Part shown: in pieces, positions 29,109 to 43,954 of the stretch
How positions within the stretch are numbered: position 1 is the stretch's first letter
Layout of the letters: the number at the start of each line of letters is the position of its first letter
DNA from: Leucogyrophana mollusca
Lineage: Eukaryota; Basidiomycota; Agaricomycetes; Boletales
NCBI GenBank assembly: GCA_021014945.1
Contig: MU266391.1
Span: forward strand, 36,633-100,632
Direction of reading: 5' to 3'
Length of the DNA stretch: 64,000 bases
The notes under the pieces: model-generated
The model's database searches: none
What the model saw: only the letters and a program-made list of their open reading frames with translations
What the model was told of the DNA's origin: nothing
Position numbers and translations under genes: made by a program

Positions 29109-31929
29109 TCAAACGAGCGACTTGCATAACATCCCCTCCAGTCTGCAATACTCCGGCACGATGGCGGCATAAGTCATGAACGCGTCCACATCTGCCTCAG
29201 CAACCTTCGCCAACCCGATCTGTGCCTCCGCGTCAGAAGTGGGCATCGCAGTGACTGGTGTGAGCGCTGTCGTCTGTGGGACAACAGGTGTTCCAGTGCC
29301 GGCAGCTCCCGCGTTCAAGTCGGGTGTAGTGAACGCAGTCGACGGCGCCCCAAGTCCAGACCCGCCGCTCGTGGTCGTCTCCGCCGTAGACCCAGTCAAC
29401 GTCCGCATCCGACTGATATCCCTCCCAAGATCCCTATCCGCAAACCCGCCCGCGAACACGGACGCGCTGAGCATCCCCCCACTGCGCTCCATCTCCTCCA
29501 TCTCATCTTCCTCTTCCTCTGCGAAGATGGTAGACCCGAGGCCAGATCGCGAGTGCCCGTAGGGCGTGCTTGTGCCACTGTTAGCGCCGCTTCCGCCGTT
29601 CCCGCCTACGGGGGCGTTAACGTTGGTCCGGAGTGGGTTGTTACCGCTTGCCACCCATCTCTTTCCGAGCAACCTTCTGATCTCTTCCTCGAATCCACCG
29701 AGACCTCTGCCGGTGCTTGGTCCGCCATTGACTGAGGTGCGCTCTTTACCCCAGATCCATCGGGCAAAGTACGCCCCGCCAAGTGATGCGCGCCCTGGGA
29801 AACCGGCCGCGGGTGCGTTCCGATGCGGTACGACCTGGGCTGAGTCGACTTGGGTATTGGGCATGAATACTGGAGCGTTGAAAACATCGCCAGCCAGATT
29901 AGCGACTGAGGGGAAGTTGGCTGCTGCGCCCGTAACCAAGATCCGAGCGGGTAGGGGTGAAAAGTCGTATGGATCGAAGGCGAGGCCAAGGCTGGATGAA
30001 ACAGCCGATCGCGGGCTCTGGTTCTGCTGTAGAGTAGGGCTCGGCACCGGGTTTTGAGCGACGTTTCCCCGGTTACGTATATTACCGAGTACACCAGTGG
30101 CGATCATTCGCGACCATCTCACTCTGAAAGAGAGTACTTGGCTCTCAAGCAGACACCGTGGGTTGGCGCGAAGGTCCCGGAATTCGTTGACTTTAATTCC
30201 CGTTTCGAAGCGGAATATGCCTTTGACGTGCGATAAGGGGAAACTGTCTCCTTGCAGGAGCCAAAAGCTGAAGAGTTTATCGTCGAGGCTGAGGTAAATA
30301 AAACATTAAGAAAAGTACAACTGCGGAAAGGACAGCTCAACGTACCCGATAGATCCTCCTGGTGGTACGATGGCAACCAGTCGATCAAAGGCACTCCAAC
30401 TTTTTGTGTACATATCTCTCACAAGTGCGCGCGGAACATCCGCGTTTCTGATTGAACCTTATGAGCCCAACCGTATTTCCGCTCCACATTGCAAACACAA
30501 CGATCCTCACCTACTGGTTAGCATCGCAATGTACCGTCTCTTTTCGCTCGCATCCTGTGCTGGGTGGGGGAATAAGCTGTATAAACGTGTAGGAAGATAG
30601 TGTTGCGCCGGTGTTAGCAGGGTATCCATGGGTCCAAATGATAAGACAGCGTCCGCGGGTGAAGGACAGAGAGAAAGATATGCGGAGAGATAATCGGACG
30701 TAAATGGCGTTACAATCGTGTCTGAGTAAGATTGCTAGTTAGACGGTGGTTAGAACGGGAAATTGCCAAAATAGAACATACCAGGCTCAAACCCATACCG
30801 CTCACACAAATATCGCGAGACGTTCGCTACTCTCCTCCCACTCGACAGCTCCACATCTCCAAGCCAACCCCGAATCCTCCGGCCCTCTTCTCGGCTACCG
30901 CCTACAATTTCAAGCACCCCTTCATCCCAGTGTCCTTGCGCGGGCCCATTTTGACCTCCGCCGTGGACCCACATCCCGGTCGCGCAGGCTTCAGCCTCAC
31001 CCATGTTAACCCATTTCCCGCAGACCAAACTGCCAAGGAACGTGCTTGCGAGTTGAACCTTCCCTGTACGCGCCCATACATCAGAAGTCCATGACTCGCG
31101 GATACGCAGAAGCTGTGCAGCTAGGAGGGAGGCATTGGCGCACGTGCCGACACGCGCAGCCATGTGATCTGGTCCTCCGAGAAGTGCCTCGAGCGCGAGT
31201 GCATGTGTGTGAGCTGATGTATCTTGTGCAACAGGAGTGTTGGCCAGCGAAAATGTGTTCGGCGGTAGTTGGGAGTGCAATGGAAGTCGCGGGTCCAATG
31301 CGGGGAACGATGGGATGGGAGTAGATTTCCACCAGACGACAGCGTGCTGATGGAACGGGTAAACGAGTGAGGAAAATCATTCGGCACAAGGAGAATGTTC
31401 GGTTTACCTGGGCGCATCCGCCGATAGATTTTATCCTCGTCACGTCATAGTTTCTAGTCAATTTCTCCAGCAAAAAGTCTACTCAGGGGTAAGGATGGTC
31501 CCGAGCACGTGGCGAACAGGGTTATGATCGGACAAATTGCGAAAAATCCCAATTAGTAAGTCCTTGTAAACCAGGAAAATTTGATTCCGTGAGGATTAAC
31601 GCACCGAGGGCTTTCACCCACATATCAACGGGCGTAGTGTAAGCATCGCCAGGAGTCGTGAATATACCTCCCTGAGTCCTGGCAAGTTCATGAGATGGTC
31701 GGCCATACTCCACAGGCAAAATAGTAAAAAGAGATGGCGCGAAGTAGAAAAGATTTTGGTAGGAATCAGGGGAGAAGACGCACTGGTACTCTGATAGCTC
31801 TGTGTCGAAGTCCACACACTCTACACCCACGAGTTCCAAGCTCTCGTCCACGATTGACGCGCGCAACTGATCGGTAGCAAGTTCTAGCCCCAGAAAAAGG
31901 GCAGGGCCGCTTTTTGATCCTGCTGGCAT
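29109..31929 (-). CDS. XKS1: D-xylulose kinase (FGGY family)
   Basis: The enzyme phosphorylates D-xylulose to xylulose 5-phosphate, feeding pentose sugars into the pentose phosphate pathway. The N-terminus FLGLELATDQLRASIVDE is the ATP-binding start of FGGY kinases. Later exons give ALGGPDHMAARVGTCANA-like and VLSFGPMDTLL segments, and the C-terminal ATPase motif is ILVTGAAANFPSVANLAGD. The C-terminus contains AYFARWIWG and ends in the conserved DVDAFMTYAAIVPEYCRLE. Seven or so introns are present. The product is about 800 residues against roughly 550-600 in most fungi. The excess is a Gly/Ser/Thr-rich, partly acidic insertion of about 150 residues just before the last helix (DNA about 29260-29640). 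Start ATG 31927-31929, stop TGA 29109-29111. Confidence 0.93.
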
Positions 31930-32313
31930 CGTCCGCTGGATAAATCAACCGTAAGTTTTGGAAATGGTTTCGCGATCGCGATGGCAAAGGTATAAGTCCA
32001 CGAGATGCTGGTATCGGGTAACGGATGGAGGATGTTGAGAAAGAGAAAAAAAGCAGATGATGCGATAATCTATGGGGCTGATGGTGGGTTGGGCGTGTCC
32101 TTGGGTCGTGATAAACGCAAACAAGAAACAAGAAGACAAAAGCAGAGAGAAGACTATGAAACGATGACCTGAATTCGATTCTCAGGCTCACGTCTCCAAG
32201 TGTATGTCCATCATCCAAAGTAAGGGCTTTCCCACGCTCGACGCGTTGTTTACATCAAATCCTCGGCCAACAGCGGTGACATATACATAACAGCGACAAG
32301 GAAACATCTGATC

Positions 32314-32696
32314 TCATTCTGCCTCTTTCACCTCGTTAAGCTCATGTGCGAGCTTGACGACATCGTTCTATAACAGATTGTGAGCTGGAAGATATGGTAG
32401 CAGTGAAGGAAATATTTTACGCCTTTCCGGGAAATTTTGACGGCCGGATCGCCTTCCTTCGCGTTTCGCGTCACCGTGTTTCCCTGTCCACACGGCCGCA
32501 TGGTCAATGAAAAGTAAGGCTGACTTTGTTGCTAGTGACTTCGGCTTTCCCCTCCTGTACAATCTCGTCAACGGTCCCGGACGGGTTTCCCCCTCCCCAT
32601 TTCCAACTTCAAACGCATCAGTCACGTAACTCAAATTCGGACACAACATCCATCAACTTACGAGACCTCCTGACCTTCTTCCAGGTTGTCTGCCAT
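32314..32696 (-). CDS. Small Hva1-type TUDOR-domain protein
   Basis: Four exons encode about 77 residues. Exon 1 gives MADNLEEGQEVS, exon 2 WGGGNPSGTVDEIVQEGKAE, exon 3 NTVTRNAKEGDPAVKISRKG, and exon 4 NDVVKLAHELNEV. The motif order (W-x-W-G-G-x-P-x-G-x-V, then T-R-N, D-P-A, N-D-V-V-K) is that of the hypervirulence-associated protein Hva1 TUDOR family (PF11160 type), found in bacteria and fungi. Each intron has GT-AG ends; the last donor is GGC|GTAAAA. The name comes from a fungal pathogen mutant; the molecular role is not established. Start ATG 32694-32696, stop TGA 32314-32316. Confidence 0.85.
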
Positions 32697-32782
32697 TTCA
32701 GATGCTTTCTGCTTTGTTAGAATGATTTGCGGTTCGTGGGGCAGATTCAAGATACTTTTCAAACACTATTCCTTGTCGACTC

Positions 32783-32791
32783 TTATATATC
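32783..32791 (-). promoter_or_regulatory. TATA-like element of the Hva1-type gene
   Basis: Minus-strand ATATATAAGA lies about 90 bp before the start codon at 32696. Confidence 0.4.
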
Positions 32792-33040
32792 GCCTCCAGC
32801 AGTAGCATTCCGATCGTGCTCAACCGCTCGTCGTCATCGCAAAGCCTCAGTATGTTTTCAATTGCGGACGACGTCATGTATTCCGTGATGTTGAGAAGTA
32901 ATTGATTTGGAAATTGGTATTGCGCACGAGCTCCTATTTGTCATAACAAGCCCATCGACGACTCGGCGTCGGCCTTAGCACCAAGAGAACAATGTCAAAA
33001 AGCCTATTCCGATTCATAGCCAACCAAACTCAACCAAGCT

Positions 33041-36000
33041 CTACACTCTTCCAGTTCCCGCTAAAGTTGCACAATACATCAGATCTAACAAAAACGAAGC
33101 CAACGACGCGAAGACTCACACCCGAGATTTGCAATATGTCTTTCACGTCCAGCACCACATCCTCGATGGCGCGCATGGCCCTGCGGACGTGTGTCTGCCA
33201 CATTTTAGCTTTCGCTTCGGGTCCTTCTTGTCCCTCAGACGAGGATCGGAGAGCCCCATAAGAACATCGTCGACGCCCTGCTTTCTCGTCGGCATCCGTC
33301 TTGTACTGCCGAGCGAGGGCGACCACAAGGCCGTCCAGGAGTGCGGCTGCGGTGAGTACAGAAATCAGAAATTGTAGAACATCGGGTTCTGCGAATTGCG
33401 GGATCACAGGAAACAAGCGTCAGTCACAATCGCCTCGCGCAATATCCAAGGGTCCGTCTCAGATCGTACCGAGTAAAGCCTCGAAAAGCTTTTCCCAGAT
33501 CTCCTGCTGTACGACTTTCCAGCCGCCTGTAACAGACTTGACCACTTTGCGAAGCGTCGGCAGTGCGGTCCATAGTTCGTCCAAGAATGACTGGGGTGTG
33601 TTGCTGCCCAAACAGAAGGAAAAGGCAGACAGAATATCGCGTTGAGTGACCTGGAAGAACGGAACGGTTGTACCTTTCAGCAACTATACATGAGGATGGG
33701 TCACGGACCTCGAGATCTTCGGACGACATCCCATGCGGAGCTAATTCCAGGAAGTCAGACGCATAAACAGGATTGAGCGGCGGCAAGAAGTCGCGGTGGA
33801 GCTATACGAATGTTAATTCTGGTTAGATTCGCCAGGCGCGGTCAGAGGAGGGCTGGTTTGACCTTAACACTCAAAGCCAAACACCCAACAGCGATATCCC
33901 AAGTAATGGTTTCTCTGCCTTCTTGCCACATGTCCCATACAATCTCGCCGTGGGTTACCTTTTTTCTGAGCATCACGGGAGTGCTATCTGCTCCTTCGCC
34001 TCCCTCGTCTGCATCAATACCCTCTTCATCCTCCTCGTCTTCTTCGTCCTCATCCAACTGGTCTACCTCATCACTATCTTCTACTGGAGCGGACAGGATA
34101 TCGCCACATTTCCTGGACAAACTACCCTCGAAATCTGCAACCTGACCTTCGTCTTCGAAGTCCGCCCCTTCATCATACTGCAAGCCCCCACCAACAACCT
34201 TGAGGAAATACCGCGTGAAGATATAGGTAGCGTGGAATCGCGTCTCAGGAGATGTGTTCAGCTGGTCGTAAAGATCCGAACACTCGTATAAGTCCGATCT
34301 ACCACTGTGTGGTGGCGAGGATAGGGGTTCCGGTGGAGGAGCCGGGAGAGCCTGTCAAGAAGCGGTCAGCAAGGAAAATTGGGATCAAGTGTGCGGAGAA
34401 GCTTGCGTCAAGCATCCACGCAACGACCTCCTTCCGAAAGCTGTCCCTAATGCCCAGTATACGTGACCAATGCGTACGGGCCCGATGCTTCGTGAGACTT
34501 GGTGTTGGCGTATTCTCGCCTACAGATATAGAACAGGAAACTGATTCTTCCTCCCAATCATCCTCTTCATCTGAGCTACTTATACTCCCACTCCGACGAC
34601 TATTGACTTCGTCTGTACCTTGCTTGCCTCGACGCACCACGTCAAAACCATCACGGCCGCGCTCGTCTGCCTCCTTCACAAGTAACACCTTGATACGTTC
34701 GTCTGCCCAATCCTCGGAAGAATGCAGGAGCGGAGAGAGGATGTTTGACGCGGGGGGTGGGGCGATGATGGGCACAGGTGGGATTTTCTGTTTTGGACGA
34801 GGGCGACACGGAGCGGGCCCAGGAAGTGTCCGTTCGAGAGGGTCCGTTCGAGACCGTACGTGAGCTAGAGTGTCAGGGATAGGTGAAACAGGAACGGTTG
34901 GTGGGTACTTTGGATCACGCAACGTTTGGCGTGGCGAGTATATTCCTTTAAATCGTGGCGTGGTGACCTGGTGGGGAGTCTGACCGCACACAGGAAAGTC
35001 AGTGGAAAAAAACTCACACCTTTGGTACCGGTAAACCATGAAATTGCACAAACCACATCTAACCCTTCGGAATCATCACAGGTCGATGCTTGCGATCGCA
35101 ATGATTCTGCCCTGCGCAAACTGGCGGGCTTCTTGGCTTGGTAAGTGGTTCGAATGGTTGAACTGATGGCGCTTTCCCTGCTCGCATGACGATCGAGTTT
35201 GTGTCTCTTTAAGGGTAGTTCCGTAGGGTGCGCGTGTTCGTCGGTCGCGAGTGAACGGTCGCGCTTTAGTGGCTGAAAATGACCTTGACGAGTTGATAAG
35301 CGCCTGATGGTCATTTTCACAGGTGCGGTCAGGTCCCCCACTTGTCCAAATGAACGAGTGGTCAAAAGAGATCCAGATATATCCTCTGGTCTTGCGATTC
35401 CTGATGGATTCAATGCATTGGTTGCGGGAAAGCCCTTCGTGAGGACCCGTCCGGTAACATCTCGATAATTGGATGGTTCAGTATTCTTGTGCGATTCGAT
35501 GCAGTCCTCGGGGAGTTGGGTGGTCGGTTCATTGCGCCTGACTTTGCGATGAGCGGAGCTGTTCGTTCCGTCCATAGGCAGATTTTCAGTCAATGTATGC
35601 GTCGAACGACCGTCCTTGGAGTCACCCCCGCTGTCGTATTCATCTTCGGAGTATACATGGCTGTTCCTGCCCTTGATGACGGCTAGCAAAAGGTCAGAGA
35701 GACGCTTGGCGCACGGACCGTCAGCGTGATCGGGGGCGTGTTCGTCACAAGGAAATGCAGGGTCGCCTAGATTGCTACCAGCGGTAGAGTCACCTTCGCA
35801 CAATTCGCCATCGATAGGGGTCCCAGGGTCTGAAATGGGATCGGAAGAAGACGCCTGTGTGCCAGATGACCCTGGAGAGGACGAATCGCCTGGGATACAT
35901 GCCTCGGAGTCGGGACATAAACCTTGAGGGGACGAGGAAGCAGGCGGTGAGGTACTAGGGGGAGAATGAGACCGAGTACGAGACGCCATGAGGATCAACT

Positions 36001-36247
36001 GTGGGTATGCAGACATTTGGTGACTGTATGCGCGCCGAGGAGGCACAGCAAGGATGCTTGGTGTGACATTATCGAGCCCCGCATTCGCAGCGAGGGTCCC
36101 CGAGGAAGAGAATGCCACATTATTTGAGGCTCTTGAATCCGCAGAGTAACACGGAAGGCCGGCGATCGAGCCTCCTCTCGAAGAGCAGGAGTAATAAGAC
36201 GAATTGGATGGTGATATTGATCTTGGCGATGAGCTGACTATATCCAT
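33041..36247 (-). CDS. Cyclin-domain protein with long disordered N-terminus
   Basis: A long Ser/Pro-rich, low-complexity N-terminal region (about 450 residues, first exons 36247 to about 35030) precedes a cyclin box. The box begins at RKEVVAWMLD, continues DQLNTSPETRFHATYIFTRYF, then DIAVGCLALSVKFHRDFLPP, RDILSAFSFCLGSNTPQSFL and DELWTALPTLRKVV. These are the usual five-helix landmarks of cyclins. Between the second and third landmarks sits an acidic stretch rich in Asp/Glu (around 33960-34130). The C-terminal helices follow, ending near 33041 (TAG). One intron (34352-34406) needs a GC donor. Start ATG 36245-36247. A single gene is the simplest reading, but the N-terminal exon could belong to a separate transcript. 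Assignment to a particular cyclin class is not possible by eye. Confidence 0.75.
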
Positions 36248-36607
36248 TATTTCCTTGACAGCGCTTGTATGAAAGCCGCCTGATCACGACGCGTAGGAAC
36301 AGGTAGCAACTTGTAGCCCACTTGCAGAGATTTGCAGCACTTGAAGCTGAAGGGGCCAGGGCTGGTGGACGCGAGTTAGAGAACCGAAATTGCTTCCGCT
36401 CCCAAAGCAAATGCGCGGAGTTATGCTGCCTTGTACAAAATATAGGCCGAGAAAGGATAAACCGTTTCCTCAGCCTGCTGGCCAGTGCATATGGGCTGTT
36501 GAGCGCAAGGTATGATGGGCTGCACCAGGATCAAAGACTATGAGGAAGAGACCCGCAGCTAATATTCCTCATATCATGGAAGGTTGCGATCGACGCAGCA
36601 CAAAACT

Positions 36608-39250
<2,643 letters not shown>

Positions 39251-40535
39251 GATTGACAAGTACAATGGAGAGTGAACAGGAAAACTCGAGTCACCCAGAC
39301 TCAGTGGCTAAATTCTCTGCATCTAATATGTCCCCCAGATTTCGAGTCAGAGAGCTTGTGCTTCGCGGGCGTCTGCAAGGAGCACGTGTCCGAGTCCAAA
39401 ACCACTCCGGTGGAGCGATGACTCGCATGAGCGAATGCCAGTGGGCATTCCATCATGTAGGACATGGCAGCGTAAGCTTACTCTGTAAAGAGTATTCACA
39501 CATACCAAGGGCCTCTCTAATCTCCGAGTCTTAGGCAGACCTCCAACTAATAGCAGGAGTCAAGACAGCTTGAGCCCAATGTTCCAACGCGTACCATCCT
39601 AGCTGGGTAGCCTACCACTGAACTATAGATCCTAGCCCCGGGAAAAGCTGCGCTACCACCGTTAGACCAGTTATGCACAAATTTTGTGAAACGTACAGTT
39701 GGCAAAGACGTACCCATCCGAGTTCTTCGGTTCCACCTTTGCGTTTGGGAATTTGAGTGATGGGGACAATGGGCAAGTCATGTGAGCGCCACGAATGTCG
39801 TATGTACCACTTTCATCATCATCACATACGCCGACAGACGCGATGCAGGATGTCTCTAAACTGACAATGAATTTTGAAGGCTCAGGGCGCTGTCCACAGC
39901 TCTCGCCCATATCCTGAGTTCCCATTCAGTCGGCGGACAAGTCAGTGTCGACCCCTCAGGTTGCTTTTGGGAATCGAGGCCCAAGAATTAGGAAATAGCA
40001 AGGTGTGAAGCTCAAGCCAACCTGCACTGATCTTCCTATTTGTCAGACAAAACAAATATACAGGGTGCTGAAAGGGAGCCCGGGCATGACTGAGGAAATA
40101 GGATTCAATCAGCTTAATGACGGCGATGAGCTCAAGTTCGTGGAGGGAAAAGATGGAGAATGAATCCATCATCTCGCCTCCTTCGCCCTTAATCTGCAAT
40201 CTCCAAGCAGCCATCGCCCGCGCTATGAGGATGTCGAAATAGTTGTAAAGTGGATAGAATTCTGACTACTTTCTGACTATAATCCCTTGCTGCTCACGGA
40301 GAACTTTGGGGACACCCCAGTAGCGAAGCCCCATCTTACGGGCAGAGTCCCTCTTATTGAAGTGTAGATTTATTTAAATCAATCACTTGCGTGCTGTTGT
40401 GTGGCCATACTTGATGTAATTGCAAGACTAGACAGGCACATGCATATGCATTTTCACTCCACCGCACATATATGAAAGGGTACAAGTATCACAGCACAAG
40501 ATTAGCATTTTGACGATTGCACAAATACCGACAGA
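39251..40535. other. Intergenic region
   Basis: Contains a tRNA-like element (separate entry) and, at 40285-40535, the 3' flank of the polygalacturonase, which is itself partly copied at about 44200-44345. No protein-coding exon was recognised. Confidence 0.5.
39560..39680 (-). other. tRNA-like element with two pol III A-box matches
   Basis: On the minus strand two perfect matches to the A-box consensus (TRGYNNARNNG) occur about 45 bp apart: TGGTCTAACGG and TAGTTCAGTGG, each embedded in D-arm-like sequence ending GGTGGTAGCGC and GGTAGGC. No clean B box or cloverleaf could be folded by eye; the best B-box candidate is GGCTCAAGCTG about 65 bp downstream. It may be decayed tRNA genes or a tRNA-derived SINE piece. 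Confidence 0.25.
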
Positions 40536-42489
40536 TCACTGAGTGTATCCCTCGATGACAGTGCAGTTATCGATCGGACCCTCCTCACCGCCACTGGTGG
40601 TAAGGCTCGACCAGTCCCAAGTGCCTGCAAGGCGGAAAGTGAGCCCAGAAACCGAGGAAGAATTGTCGAAACATACCAGTGCAAGAGCCCACTCCACAGT
40701 CGACTGCAACCATGTACGCACCACTCGCCGTGTTCACGGTGGTTGGTCCGCCGGAGAAGTTGATGTCCTACGGTCCCAGACTCAGAGACAACATATGCGG
40801 CAAAAGGCAACTTCCGACTTACAGAGACGTCGACACCAGTGCCAGGGGTGCCCAATGAAGCGGGGTAGCTCTGTAAGCGTTCAACAGATATCGGTATGCA
40901 GCGTCAATACTCTAAAACATCGATCTTTACCTGGGTGATCAGAATACCGTATTCGGTGCAGTTGGTAGCCGTGTTATCCTTCACAAAAGCAATGTGAACA
41001 TTAAAAACGCTTTGAGCTGAGAGCAAGACTTACCGAGTAAGTCACGTTGGTGACAGTGCTGTTAGTGGCGGCGGCATCGGTCTTGATGCGGAAGCCTTGC
41101 TGGCTGCGATGTTCAGTTAGTAATGCCGAAATCATAAGAGCCAACAACGAACCTGTTGACAACGGTGTTGCCAGAGATTACAACTCCAGACACGGTCACA
41201 TCGGAAGTGATTGAGCCCTTGCAGGTGACTTTTTAGCAGACCATCGCAGAGAGAACTCTTGCGCTCACAATCGAGATCCCGTGACCTCCTGAGCAGTAGT
41301 TGTCGCTAAAGACGAGGTTCGTCCCCCTGTTGATAGCCAGGCAATCATCCTAAAATGGACAAGTAAGGACTGTACTCTTCCCGCGGCATGGATATTGCAG
41401 ACCTGGTTGATAACAGTGCTACGGCCGGTATGTGAGTTTCATCTAGAAGGCCAGTATTTCGTGAACAAACGTACCTCTTGGTGATGGTCAGGTCATTGGT
41501 GCTGACGTCAAAGCCGTCGGTGTTGTGTCCTGAAGGAGGGCATCAATCAGATCGATCGCGTCTTCTGAAGTCTGTACATACCAGCGGGAAGGCCGTTGCT
41601 CTGGGAATTGGGGTAGTTTCCTTGAGCTTTTCAGAGTAGCTGCGATGAGTCAAAGACAAGCTGGACAACGAGATTTGCATACTGTTGTCAACAATGGTCC
41701 CCGTCATGGTAAGTGCAGCCGGATTAGAGACTGAGAAGCACTGTGCGGGCGAGTTCACGACTTTGACATTCTGCGAGGCAAACCTCAACAAGAGATTGTT
41801 TCCGAGTTACGGAAGTCACGTACAGACATCGTGCCCGAGATTTCGATTCTGAGAAAGATATTGTAAGCCCGCATGTCACTCTCCCAGTGATTTAGTTCCG
41901 TACTTCATCATTGGGTGGGGCTTGGTTGTGCCACCATTGGTACCGAGACCGTCCTGGAGAGGGCAAGTCAATATGTAAGGCCTAGTCGAGAGGGGTGCGC
42001 TGATACCCAGTAGAAAGGTCCTCCACCATCAAAGATCACGTTGTTGCCGTTAACTACAAGTTATCGCGGATCAGCGGCTAGCCAGGCGGTCGCGAAACAA
42101 TCCCTACATGTGATATCGTTGCCTCTGCGAAGGCGAGGATTAGGCTAAATGACATATCACAGTCTTCACAGAAACACGCACTTGACCTCGAACAAGGGAC
42201 CTGCCCAGCTCACATTTCCGAACTGAACCTCGCCCACTGTTTCCATTAGTGAGGTCCATGCGACGAAAAGCGTGAAACTTACACATGTTCACTGTGGTGC
42301 CGTCGAGCAGGTCCAGGGAAAAGGTTTGTCCGGCAGGGACGGTGAAGGCCTCAATGTTGACAGTCGTGCATTCTACTGCGGCGGAGACATCATCCAAGGA
42401 GGCGATGGTTCCTGTGCAGCTGCTGCTGTCCGATGCTGGAGCAGCGACTGCGAGAGAGGTCAAGGATGCGACGGCGAGGAGAGAGAGCA
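40536..42489 (-). CDS. Secreted endo-polygalacturonase (GH28)
   Basis: The enzyme hydrolyses alpha-1,4 links in pectin outside the cell. A signal peptide ([20 protein letters not shown]) opens about 370 residues in many small exons. Catalytic landmarks are all present: HNTDGFDVS (NTD), QDDCLAIN (DD), GHGISI (GHG) and RIKTDA (RIK), on a right-handed beta-helix pattern. The C-terminus is [11 protein letters not shown] with TGA at 40536-40538. Start ATG 42487-42489. Twelve or more introns of about 50 nt interrupt it. Length and motifs suit an active enzyme. Its 3' exon is duplicated, inverted and decayed at about 43955-44345. Confidence 0.94.
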
Positions 42490-43954
42490 TGTTGTTGCAG
42501 AACAATGTTCGAAGTTTGCTGCTAGAGAAAGAGCAAGGCGTCTGCCTTTTTATAATTCCCTGCATCGAAGCAGAGGCGGCCCGGTCGAAGTGCGACCGAA
42601 TTTCAGGGATATACCAAGTCCCCAGCATCATCCCCTGCTGAAGTCTGGGGAACATCACTTTCGCATAGGCGTAGGGGATTTTGAACAGACGGCCCGCCAT
42701 TCGAGCTTGTATGGTGCATTTTTCCGTTGGGCAGTGTTCATCATGACATATTCTGGAATGGTTGGTTTGGTATTTCTGGAAACACAAAGCGGCATGGTCG
42801 AGGAACGGGTAGCGGCGGCACCGACGTATACTTCCATGATATTCTGACGTCAACTGAGCATGTGAAAAGGAAGACCAAAGTGTACGTGCGAGAAACCCCC
42901 GTGGCATCGGCTGTATATCATCCGAGTGAAGCACCTGCGTGCCCCCATGTATTCGTTGAAAATATAAGCCAACACCAATCATACGGAATGGAAAGCAAAG
43001 CCAGCAAGTGGGCCTATGCATTGGCACACCACACGAAGTGGAGTCCCACATCCAGATGGCGTCAGAGCTCAACTACACATCTCCAGCAGGATGGATATCC
43101 ATCCAGTATGACAGTTTTGTCACGACTGCGGGGGCGTCCACGATCGTTAGAAAATATGAATAGCGAGCCTTTCTCCCACGTGCGGACCTGGGCACTTGAC
43201 TGCTCAGTGTTCTCTGTGCAGCACTAATCCAAGAGAGAGCCTGTCAAAAAGTCGTGTTAAAGCCGACGCATATCTGCGAGAAAGCGGCGACAGTGGCAGC
43301 TTGTGAGTCTTGGATGATCCTGCGGCCATCTGATCTGGCAAGTGCAAGCGAAACCGTGGATTCGTGCAGATGCAGTGAATGGAGAGGTGATCTACACGGA
43401 CATGTGTGGACCGGACGGCCCGCAAGGGACGTCCCAAGTTTGATGTTCTATGTTTCTCTGCACTCCGTTGGCAGTTGCTGTCGACGATTTGTGGCCGTTG
43501 TTCCAGATGCGCATACTAAGTATACCGGTCGTCACATTCTACTGCGTTTCCATCGGTTGGAAAATGGGTTTGTGCAGAGTTCCGTTCCTCTCCGGATGAC
43601 ATTGTAGAACGGCGTCCGAGAGAGATCCTCGGGAGCGGTAAGATCAAGGTATGCACTGTGTAACATTGGGAGAGTCAGAGACAGCCCCGCGGCGAAGTCA
43701 CCCTTGTTCAGAACAAGTACCCGGCCGTCTGTTCGGATTCCAGAGCAAAAAAGAGCAAAAAGCGGAAGGGAAAAGGCTAAAATAACCAACGAGCCTGTTT
43801 GGAACCTGCTTCCCGACTACGCTAGTCTCCCGTAGTTGAACCAGGGTTTCGAGTGAAGACGGTCGCTCCTTCTCAACTGACCAACGGATAAAGGACAGGA
43901 AGGTGTGCGCTGTGGCTGTGTGGCAGGCTCGGTTGGTTTCAGGCTCTTCCAAGT
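42490..43954. other. Intergenic region upstream of the polygalacturonase
   Basis: Long open frames exist on both strands, but none shows a family, plausible splice chain or matching codon use. Nothing else recognised. Confidence 0.5.
42547..42555 (-). promoter_or_regulatory. TATA box of the polygalacturonase
   Basis: Minus-strand ATTATAAAAAGG sits about 60 bp before the start codon at 42489, the clearest TATA box in the window. Confidence 0.6.

Noticed and set aside
34252..34863. 203-codon plus-strand frame
   Set aside because: Antisense to the cyclin gene; no family features.
42272..42847. 191-codon plus-strand frame
   Set aside because: Overlaps the signal-peptide exon and promoter of the polygalacturonase on the other strand; no recognisable protein.
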